NCBI RefSeq assembly: GCF_013415885.1
Contig: NZ_CP058910.1
Span: 2,170,001 to 2,234,000 of the forward strand
Length of the DNA stretch: 64,000 nucleotides
Direction: 5' to 3'
DNA from: Halosimplex rubrum
GTDB lineage: Archaea > Halobacteriota > Halobacteria > Halobacteriales > Haloarculaceae
A program made the translations under genes and the position numbers. Every line of letters starts with the position of its first letter. The first letter of the stretch is position 1. Shown here piece after piece: positions 56,121 to 64,000 of this stretch. Under the pieces are notes generated by a model. It worked only from the letters and a program-made list of their open reading frames with translations, was not told the origin of the DNA and did not search any database.

Positions 56121-56180
56121 CGAGACAGGCTTCGCCTGTTTCACTGACCCGTAGGAGCCGCTGGCGTACTACGGAGGTGA
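56121..56180 (+). promoter_or_regulatory. Structured rpl1 mRNA leader (candidate L1 autoregulatory site)
   Basis: The leader can fold into two hairpins. The first, GAGACAGG-CTTCG-CCTGTTTC (56122-56142), has an 8-bp stem with one G-U pair. The second, CCGTAG (56149-56154) with CTACGG (56169-56174) and a 14-nt loop, touches the Shine-Dalgarno GGAGGTGA (56173-56180). L1 is known to repress its own operon in archaea, and Halobacterium has such a leader; the second hairpin is in the right place, but identity with an L1 site is inference. Confidence 0.5.
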
Positions 56181-56183
56181 ACA

Positions 56184-56822
56184 ATGGCAGATCAGGAAAT
56201 AGAGAACGCAGTTTCTCGCGCACTCGAGGACAGTCCGCCCCGGAACTTCCGGGAGACGGTCGACCTCGCGATCAACTTGCGCGACATCGATCTAGACGAT
56301 CCGTCGAACCGCGTCGACCAGGACGTGGTCCTCCCGTCCGGTACCGGACAGGAGACCCAGATCGTCGTGTTCGCGGAGGGCGAGACCGCCCTGCGCGCCG
56401 AGGACGCAGCAGAGGAAGTCCTCAGTAGCGACGATCTCGCCGACCTGGGAGACAACGACAACGAGGCCAAGGACCTGGCCGACGACACCGACTTCTTCCT
56501 CGCCGAAGAGTCGCTGATGCAGGACATCGGTCGCTATCTCGGGACCGTCCTCGGTCCGCGAGGGAAGATGCCCGACCCCATCGCGCCGGACGACGACGTG
56601 GTGGAGATGGTCGAGCGACTGAAAAACTCCGTCACCATCCGGAGCGGCGACCGACGCACCTTCCACACCCGCGTCGGTGCCGAGGACATGGACGCCGAGG
56701 ATATCGGCGACAACATCGACGTCATCCTCCGCCGCCTGCACGCAGACCTCGAGAAGGGGCCGCTCAACATCGACACCATCTACGTGAAGACGACGATGGG
56801 TCCGGCCGTGGAGGTCGCCTGA
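56184..56822 (+). CDS. rpl1: 50S ribosomal protein L1
   Basis: A 212-residue L1 protein of the ribosomal stalk at the E site. [33 protein letters not shown], then [22 protein letters not shown] and the C-terminal [15 protein letters not shown] are typical. It is also the likely repressor of this operon by binding the mRNA leader. First gene of rpl1-rpl10-rpl12, separated from rpl10 by one nt. Confidence 0.97.
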   Translation: MADQEIENAVSRALEDSPPRNFRETVDLAINLRDIDLDDPSNRVDQDVVLPSGTGQETQIVVFAEGETALRAEDAAEEVLSSDDLADLGDNDNEAKDLADDTDFFLAEESLMQDIGRYLGTVLGPRGKMPDPIAPDDDVVEMVERLKNSVTIRSGDRRTFHTRVGAEDMDAEDIGDNIDVILRRLHADLEKGPLNIDTIYVKTTMGPAVEVA

Positions 56823-56823
56823 T

Positions 56824-57867
56824 ATGAGCGCCGAACGCAAGACCGAGACCATCCCGCAGTGGAAGCAGGAGGAGGTCGCCGACGTCGTCGAGATGATCGA
56901 ATCGTACGACAGCGTCGGCATCGTCGACATCACCGGCATCCCCTCCCGACAGCTCCAGGACATGCGCCGGGACCTGTACGGGACCGCCGAACTCCGCGTC
57001 TCGCGCAACACGCTCATGGAGCGCGCGCTGGAGGAGGTCGACGACGGCCTCGAAGACCTGACCGGCTACGTGTCGGGACAGGTCGGCCTCATCGGCACCG
57101 ACGAGAACCCCTTCGGGCTCTACCAGCAGCTGGAAGCCTCGAAGACGCCGGCCCCGATCAACGCCGGCGAGATCGCCCCCAACGACATCGTCATCCCGGA
57201 GGGCGACACGGGTATCGACCCCGGACCGTTCGTCGGCGACCTCCAGCAGGTCGGCGCGGACGCCCGCATCCAGGAAGGGTCGATCCAGGTGCTCTCGGAC
57301 TCGACGGTGCTCGACACCGGCGAGGAGGTCTCGAACGACCTCGCGAACGTCCTGAACGAACTCGGCATCGAGCCCAAGGAAGTCGGGCTGGACCTGCGCG
57401 CCGTCTACGCGGACGGCGTGCTGTTCGAGCCCGCGGAACTCGAACTGGACGTCGAGGAGTACCGGGCGGACATCGAGGCGGCGGCCGCGCGCGGTCGCAA
57501 CCTCTCCGTCAACGCCGTGTTCCCGACGGACCGCACCGCCGCGACGCTGCTGCAGAAGGCCCGCGGCGACGCCAAGAGCCTCGCCCTGCAGGGCGCCATC
57601 GAGAGTCCCGGGGTCATGGACGACCTCGTCTCGAAGGCCGACGGACAGGTGCGAGCGCTGGCGGCGCAGGTCGACGACCCCGAGGCCCTGCCGGAGGAGC
57701 TTCAGGACGTCGACGAGCCCGCCGCGACCGAATCGACTGACGACCAGACCGACGCCGACGACGGCGCCGACGAGTCCGACGACGACACCGAAGCCGAGGC
57801 CGAGGAGGCCGAGGACGACGATGACGACGACGAGGACGTCGGCGACGCCATGGGAGCCATGTTCTAA
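56824..57867 (+). CDS. rpl10: 50S ribosomal protein L10 (acidic stalk P0)
   Basis: A 347-residue L10/P0. The globular rRNA-binding domain ([33 protein letters not shown] in parts) is followed by the L12-binding helices and an Asp/Glu-rich tail ending [10 protein letters not shown]. It carries the L12 dimers at the GTPase centre. It follows rpl1 by one nt and precedes rpl12 by five. Confidence 0.97.
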   Translation: MSAERKTETIPQWKQEEVADVVEMIESYDSVGIVDITGIPSRQLQDMRRDLYGTAELRVSRNTLMERALEEVDDGLEDLTGYVSGQVGLIGTDENPFGLYQQLEASKTPAPINAGEIAPNDIVIPEGDTGIDPGPFVGDLQQVGADARIQEGSIQVLSDSTVLDTGEEVSNDLANVLNELGIEPKEVGLDLRAVYADGVLFEPAELELDVEEYRADIEAAAARGRNLSVNAVFPTDRTAATLLQKARGDAKSLALQGAIESPGVMDDLVSKADGQVRALAAQVDDPEALPEELQDVDEPAATESTDDQTDADDGADESDDDTEAEAEEAEDDDDDDEDVGDAMGAMF

Positions 57868-57872
57868 CAACA

Positions 57873-58223
57873 ATGGAATACGTTTACGCAGCACTCATCC
57901 TGAACGAGACGGGCGAAGAGATCAACGAATCCAACCTGACCGACGTGCTCGAGGCCGCGGGCGTCGACGTGGAGGAGTCCCGCGTCAAGGCGCTCGTCGC
58001 GGCGCTCGAAGACGTCGACATCGACGACGCCGTCGAGCAGGCCGCCGCAGTCCCCGCCGCGACCGGCGGGTCCGCGGGCGGCGCCGGCGGCGACGACGAG
58101 GCCGCCGACGAGGGCGGCGACGACGACGAGGCCGAGGAAGCCGAGGCCGACGAAGGCGGCGACGACGACGACGACGAGGACGACGAGGCCAGCGGCGAGG
58201 GCCTCGGCGAGCTGTTCGGCTAA
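57873..58223 (+). CDS. rpl12: 50S ribosomal protein L12 (acidic stalk P1)
   Basis: A 116-residue archaeal L12. [22 protein letters not shown] and [21 protein letters not shown] form the dimer helices; a Gly/Ala hinge and a very acidic tail ending GLGELFG bind elongation factors. Last gene of the stalk operon; T-rich sequence after it (58250-58266) may serve as terminator. Confidence 0.97.
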   Translation: MEYVYAALILNETGEEINESNLTDVLEAAGVDVEESRVKALVAALEDVDIDDAVEQAAAVPAATGGSAGGAGGDDEAADEGGDDDEAEEAEADEGGDDDDDEDDEASGEGLGELFG

Positions 58224-58335
58224 CTTCGGACTCCCGAACCGCCGACACACCTTCCTTCGATTTATTCCGCCGGCGAGCCGCGGTGCCCGTGTTCGTGTGA
58301 ACGAGGGAAACCGGGAGGGCGTCGACGGGGACCGC

Positions 58336-60011
58336 TCAGGGCCGCCGGCGACCGAGGACCGCGACGGCCAGACAGCCGACCGCGAGCGCGGCGTAGGCGG
58401 CCGTCCGCGCGGGCGCGGCGGAGGTGGCGCCGACGAAGTCCAGCGGCGCGACGGCCTGAAGCGGGCCGAGGTACCACGCCAGCAGGTAGGCGGTGTCGAA
58501 CGCGCGTGCGCTGCCGAGCCACGCCCCGGCGGCCAGGGCCAACGCGGGTGCGGCCGCGAGCCCGGCGAGGAGCGCACCGAGCGCAGCGGTCTCGCCGGCG
58601 ATCCCGAGCCGGGCGACGTAGCCGGCGACGGCGAGGAGGCCGACGGCGACGCCGCCCAGCCAGACGGCGACGGTCTGGCCCGCCGGCCGTGGCGCGGTGA
58701 ACACGAGCGCCTCGGTGCGGTGGCGTCGTTCGCGGACACCGAGCCCGGACCAGATGGCGAGCGGGAGCAGCAGGGCCAGCGGGGCGACCAGCCCGCGGAC
58801 GGTACCCAACGGCGCGGCGATCTGGGCACCGAGAGCGGCGACGACGGCGACGTACCACAGTCTGCGGTGACCGCGGAGGCCGAGTCGGAGTTCCGCGAGG
58901 ACGACCCGCGGGTCGAGGAGCCGTGGCGTCCCGGGGTCGAGTCGGTCGAGTCGGTCGACCGTCGTCGTGGCCGGGTCGTCGGCGCCGTCCGGTCGGTCGG
59001 TAGCGACGGCGTCGGTGGCTTCGGTCGGAGCGTCGTCGCGGTCGCGAGCGAGCGGGTTCGGGACTCGACTCACCGGTCCCGACAGCCCGGGGGCGGCGCC
59101 CAGGCGGTCGAACGCGAGCGTCGCGACGCCGAGCGAGAGCGCCGCCGCGGCGAGGATCGGGAGTCGCGACCCGAGTTCGACGACCCCCCAGTCGATGCCG
59201 TGGTAGGTGAACCGGGCGGCCTCCGTCGGGGGTGCGATCCGGAAGGTGAGTCGGTCCAGCCCGGACACGTCGACGGGGAGGTCGGCGAGCATGCTGTCGC
59301 GGACGACCGCGATCCCCAGGAGGTCGAAGACGGGGACCGGCGCGACCGAGACGAGCGAGACGACCAGCAGCGCGCCGAAGACGTAGACCGCGGTGCCGAG
59401 CGTCCGCGCGAGCGGCGCGACCGCCTCGAAGCAGACGGCGACGGCCGCCACGAGCGCCATCGTCGGCAGGGTGAGCAGCGCGAACGGGCCGACCAGGTCC
59501 CAGAGGGAGAGCGGCCCCGTCCCGTGGAGGGCGAATCCCGCGACGGTCGCGAGCGCCAGCGCGGCGGTGACGGCCGCGAGGACGGCAACGTAGCCGAGCC
59601 AGCGGCCGACGAGGTAGGTCGCGTCGCCGACGGGCGAGGTGGCGACGAGCGGTGCGATCCCCTCCGCGCGGTCGCGGGCGAGCGGCCCGCGGACGAGCGA
59701 GAAGCCGCCGAGGACCAGCAGCGTCGTCGCGACGACGGCCGCGAAGCCGCCGAACCACTCGGCGGTCGGGACGCCCGTGTAGTCGCCGGCGACGAACAGC
59801 TGCACGTCCCCCGCCGTGACGCTCTGGGCGAGGTAGGCCACGAGCAGCGCGACGGCGAGGTACTTCGGCGAGCGCGACCGCTGGCGCAGGTCCGACAGGG
59901 CGATGGCGACGACCGCGTCGAGTCGGGAGCCGTCGGCCGCGACCCGTGCGGTCGCGTCGGCGGTCGAACCGGCGCTCGAGCGCCGAGGGTCGGTTTCGGC
60001 GGGTCGCTCGC

Positions 60012-60015
<4 letters not shown>
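58336..60015 (-). CDS. ABC-2 type exporter membrane protein
   Basis: A 559-residue permease-like protein with about twelve hydrophobic helices in two halves. The first half has SDLRQRSRSPKYLAVALLVAYL, RGPLARDRAEGIAPLVATSPVGDATYLVGRW (ABC-2 style regulated-segment); the second starts after a Asp/Thr linker at LLDPRVVLAELRLGLRGHRRLW. GTG 60015 overlaps the stop of the ATPase gene (GTGA). With the ATPase it forms a two-gene exporter of unknown substrate. It converges on rpl12. Confidence 0.8.
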
Positions 60016-61148
<1,133 letters not shown>

Positions 61149-61337
61149 CGGTATCTCGACCGACGGCCCGCGCTCAAAAGGCCACCCGCCCAGGTGTGCC
61201 CGGCCGGAAACTCGCCGAAAGGCATTAGTATCGGTTCGACGACCGGCCGGAACCGACCGCCGGACGCTGCTCAACGGCGGCCCACAGCCGGGCGCTCGCC
61301 GAGGGTTTATGCGCCATCGCGGGACCACTCCGGCGCG

Positions 61338-62606
61338 ATGGAACCACTGGGCCTCGGGCTGGCCGTCGACCCGTCGGCGACGCTGCTGTTCTGCGGGTTC
61401 GTCGCCGGCGGCGTCGCGCTCGGGACCGTCAGCGGGCTGACGCCGGGGATCCACGCCAACACGTTCGCGCTGCTGCTGGCCGGCGTCGCGCCCGCGATCC
61501 CGGGGCCGGTCCGGTACGTCGGCGCGGCGATGCTGGCCGCCGGGGTCGTCCACACCTTCCTCGACGTGGTGCCGGCGCTCGCGCTGGGCGTGCCCGACCC
61601 GGCGATGGCCAGCTCGGCGTTGCCCGGGCATCGACTGGTCCTGGCCGGCCGGGGGCGCGAGGCGCTTCGGCTGTCGGCGCTGGGGAGCGCCGGCGCCGTG
61701 GTGTTGGCGGTGCCGCTCGCGGTCCCGATGACCCGGGCGATGACGGCCGTCTATCCGACGTTGCGGGCGCATCTGCCGCTCCTGCTGGGCGGCGTCGTCG
61801 TCGTCCTCGTCGCCACGGAGTCGACGAACGCGGGGCGGGTTGGTGCCGTGCTGTCGGTCGCGGCCAGCGGCGGCCTGGGCGCGGTCGCGCTGGACCTCCC
61901 ACCGGGCGGACTCGTCGACTCGGGGGGGATGCTCGCGCCCATCTTCACCGGGCTGTTCGGCGCGCCGGTCCTGCTGGACGCGCTGACCGGCGAGGGCGTG
62001 CCGCCGCAGGACGACGCGAGCGTGACGACCCCCCGGCGCACCGTCGCGGGGTTCGCGCTCGCGGGGACGCTCTCGGGCGCGGTCGTGGGGTACGTCCCCG
62101 GCGTGTCGAGCGCCATCGCCGCGACGGTCGCGTTGCTCGCCGTCCCGGGCGGCGGCGGAGCCGGCGCCGAACGCGAGCCCGACGGCGCCCGCGGATTCGT
62201 CGTCACGACCAGCGGCGTGAACACCGCCAACACGATCTTCGCCCTCCTGGCGTTGATCGCGCTCGGGACGCCTCGGACCGGCGTAATGGTCGCGATGGAC
62301 GACGCCGGCGTGCCGCTCGACCTCCCGCTGTTGCTCGGGAGCGTCCTCGTCGCCGCGGCCTGCGGGTTCGTGCTCGTGGTGTCCCTCGGCGACGGCTACC
62401 TGCGGCTGGTGGGGCAGGCCGACTACACGCGGCTGTCCGTCGGCGTGCTGTGTCTCGTCGTCGTCGTGATCGCCGCGTTGACCGGCGCGCTGGGCGTCGG
62501 CGTGTTCGCTGTCTCGACCGTCGTCGGGCTCGTGCCCGTGACGTTCGGCGCTCGTCGAGCGTCGTTGATGGGCGTGTTGCTCGTTCCGCTGATCCTCGGT
62601 CTGTGA
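61338..62606 (+). CDS. TctA-like membrane protein (tripartite tricarboxylate transporter permease family)
   Basis: A 422-residue protein with about eleven helices. ALGTVSGLTPGIHANTFALLLAG contains the family's first glycine-proline signature and TLSGAVVGYVPGVSSAIAATVALL the second. Haloarchaeal members stand alone, without the TctB and TctC partners of bacteria, and their substrate is unknown. ATG 61338 was chosen because the hydrophobic core starts there; the frame is open far upstream opposite the ABC genes. Confidence 0.85.
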   Translation: MEPLGLGLAVDPSATLLFCGFVAGGVALGTVSGLTPGIHANTFALLLAGVAPAIPGPVRYVGAAMLAAGVVHTFLDVVPALALGVPDPAMASSALPGHRLVLAGRGREALRLSALGSAGAVVLAVPLAVPMTRAMTAVYPTLRAHLPLLLGGVVVVLVATESTNAGRVGAVLSVAASGGLGAVALDLPPGGLVDSGGMLAPIFTGLFGAPVLLDALTGEGVPPQDDASVTTPRRTVAGFALAGTLSGAVVGYVPGVSSAIAATVALLAVPGGGGAGAEREPDGARGFVVTTSGVNTANTIFALLALIALGTPRTGVMVAMDDAGVPLDLPLLLGSVLVAAACGFVLVVSLGDGYLRLVGQADYTRLSVGVLCLVVVVIAALTGALGVGVFAVSTVVGLVPVTFGARRASLMGVLLVPLILGL

Positions 62607-62653
62607 CCGTCGTACGCGAGCGTGTCGGCGAAGGCGGGTCGCTCGATCCCGGG

Positions 62654-64000
62654 CTACCGTTCTCGCGGGGCCGCCTCGATCGGCTGCTGTGGCTGGAGGG
62701 TGATCTGCATCGAGAGGTCGAGCGGCGGTTCGGTGACCGGGTCGAACGCGAACCGCGCGGCCAGCGTCGCGAGCACGAGCTTCGCCTCCATGAGCGCGAA
62801 GCGCATGCCGATACAGTGGCGCGGGCCGCCCCCGAACGGGAAGTACGCGTAGTCGGGTAGCGACTCGCGGAACTCGTCGGTCCAGCGCTCCGGGCGGAAG
62901 GTGTCGGGGTCGTCGTACCACCGGTCGTCGCGGTGGACGACCCACTGGGGCATCGAGACGGTCGACCCCGCCGGGATCCGGTAGCCGCCGAGTTCCACGT
63001 CGCGCGTGGGCTCGCGGAAGACGGTGTAGGCGGGCGGGTATAGCCGCAGCGCCTCGTCGACGACCCTGTCCAGATAGTCGAGTTCGAACAGGTCGGTCGC
63101 GCCCGGTCGCTCGGCGTCGGCGGCACTGCCCTCGCTCCCGTCGCCCAGCACCGAATCGAGTTCGTCGTGGAGGCGAGCCTGTCGCTCGGGGTCGTTCGCG
63201 AGGAGCATCACGGCGTACGAGAGCGTGAGCGCCGTCGTTTCGTGGCCGGCGAACAGGAACGTAAAGAGGTGGTCGCGGATCTGCCGCTCGGAGAGCCCGC
63301 CGCCCTCGCCGGACTCGCCGGTCCCGTCGTCCGGTTCGATGGACAGCAGGATCGACAGCAGGTCGTCGAACGCCTCGTCGCTGGCGCGGCGCTCGGCGAC
63401 GATGTCGGCGATGGCGTCGTCGAACTGCGCGACGGCGCGGCGACAGCGGCGATTGGCAGGAGTGGGGACCCACAGCGGGAGGAGCGCGGAGAGCGACCCG
63501 GCGTCGAACCGGTCGGAGATGACCGCGGCGGCGTCGCGGATGGCCGACTCCCGGCCGCGGATGTCCACGTCGAGCAGCGTCTTCGCCAGGATCTCCAGCG
63601 TGAGCGTGCGCATCTCCTCGCTGACGGCGAGCGGACCGGCGTCCGCGTCGCGGTCGGCCCACTCGGCGGCGCGCTCGTCGGCGAAGCGGGCCATCATGTC
63701 GGCGTAGGTCCCGACGCGGTCACGGTAGAAGGAGGGCTGGAGTGCCGTGCGGTGGGCGCTCCAGGCCTCGCCCTCCAGCAGGAACAGGCCGCCGTCGGCG
63801 ATCTGGCCGAGGGCGTTGCGGATGATCGAGGCGCGGCGGTAGTCGGCGTCGTCGGTGACGAGTACCTGCTCGATATCCGCGGGGTGTGTGAGCATGACGC
63901 CGTCGCTGGTGGCGACGCGGTAGGTGACCACGTCGTCGTCGTAGGCGGCGCAACGGGCGTAGAAGGCGACGGGGTCCCGCACGAACTGGAGCGTGTTGCC
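62654..64000 (-). CDS. Cytochrome P450 (5' end beyond window)
   Basis: At least 448 residues; the frame is open to the window edge (last codons read GNTLQFVRDP, a typical P450 N-terminal motif), so the start lies outside. FAGHETTALTLSYAV is the oxygen-binding I-helix, EALRLYPPAYTVFREP the ExxR region, and FPFGGGPRHCIGMRFALMEAKL holds the heme-thiolate Cys. It is most like bacterial CYP102/CYP4-type hydroxylases; the substrate (fatty acid or terpenoid) is unknown. It converges on the TctA-like gene. Confidence 0.93.
   Translation of the reverse strand, partial: GNTLQFVRDPVAFYARCAAYDDDVVTYRVATSDGVMLTHPADIEQVLVTDDADYRRASIIRNALGQIADGGLFLLEGEAWSAHRTALQPSFYRDRVGTYADMMARFADERAAEWADRDADAGPLAVSEEMRTLTLEILAKTLLDVDIRGRESAIRDAAAVISDRFDAGSLSALLPLWVPTPANRRCRRAVAQFDDAIADIVAERRASDEAFDDLLSILLSIEPDDGTGESGEGGGLSERQIRDHLFTFLFAGHETTALTLSYAVMLLANDPERQARLHDELDSVLGDGSEGSAADAERPGATDLFELDYLDRVVDEALRLYPPAYTVFREPTRDVELGGYRIPAGSTVSMPQWVVHRDDRWYDDPDTFRPERWTDEFRESLPDYAYFPFGGGPRHCIGMRFALMEAKLVLATLAARFAFDPVTEPPLDLSMQITLQPQQPIEAAPRER

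Larger units (their letters stand above)
55845..56183. other. Divergent promoter region of rbsB and rpl1 (339 bp)
   Basis: The left half is AT rich (55860-55955) with TATA-like sites for rbsB; the right half holds the rpl1 promoter and leader described separately. No gene is visible. Confidence 0.5.

Overview
The window is chromosomal DNA of a halophilic archaeon (class Halobacteria). Base composition is very GC rich and the proteins are strongly acidic. The marker genes fit: TFB with a zinc ribbon, HTH_10 (bacterio-opsin-activator type) regulators, a HalOD1 protein, DUF7344 winged-helix proteins, a Tat-exported nitrate reductase, halocyanin, an S-layer glycoprotein with a PGF-CTERM tail next to archaeosortase A, the cell-shape factor RdfA, and archaeal ribosomal stalk genes. 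I saw no insertion sequence, CRISPR array or prophage. The genus cannot be fixed; a Haloarculaceae-like organism is a guess.

Layout. 1-6.1 kb: minus-strand respiratory nitrate reductase operon (membrane protein, Rieske protein, cytochrome b, small membrane protein, narG cut by the window edge) and two adjacent NarO/DmsR-like regulators. 6.4-12.8 kb: cupin, small proteins, the sph3-like/rdfA cell-shape pair and a lone phnM. 12.8-30.6 kb: a surface-glycan region. It has four enzymes that together match the WbpA/B/D/E route to a UDP-2,3-diacetamido uronic acid, an epimerase, a GT2 glycosyltransferase, a polysaccharide deacetylase, glmS, a catalytically degenerate asparagine-synthase-like protein, and three DUF7344 regulators. 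30.7-40.9 kb: housekeeping genes (rpoL, cytochrome oxidase subunit III, tRNA-Thr, halocyanin, trm5, dphB) and archaeosortase. 41.1-44.3 kb: the S-layer glycoprotein gene. 44.6-49.6 kb: a two-domain VOC protein with a remnant beside it, a DRG GTPase, a TrmB regulator and TFB. 49.9-58.2 kb: rpl11, then a deoC/rbsK + rbsD/C/A/B sugar island, then rpl1-rpl10-rpl12. 58.3-64 kb: an ABC exporter pair, a TctA-like membrane protein and a cytochrome P450 cut by the window edge.

How the parts connect. Nucleotide sugars made by GlmS, the Wbp-like enzymes and the epimerase would feed glycosyltransferases that decorate surface proteins. The main surface protein here is the S-layer glycoprotein, whose PGF-CTERM tail is the substrate type of the adjacent ArtA. 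The nitrate reductase genes encode an extracytoplasmic enzyme fed by a Rieske/cytochrome b module.

Most unusual observation. Many genes that are not themselves leaderless are preceded by a very short reading frame. That frame starts about 22-33 nt after a TATA-like element, so it would be read from a leaderless start. It ends on, or within a few nt of, the start codon of the main gene (ATGA, TGATG, GTGA or a gap of 1-6 nt); two overlap the main frame by 11-13 nt. I count 13 such leader frames, plus one internal 16-codon frame in the nar operon. In the glycan region many of the TATA-like elements are CATAACAA or a close variant. This suggests, but does not prove, a common mode of translational coupling through leaderless mini-ORFs.
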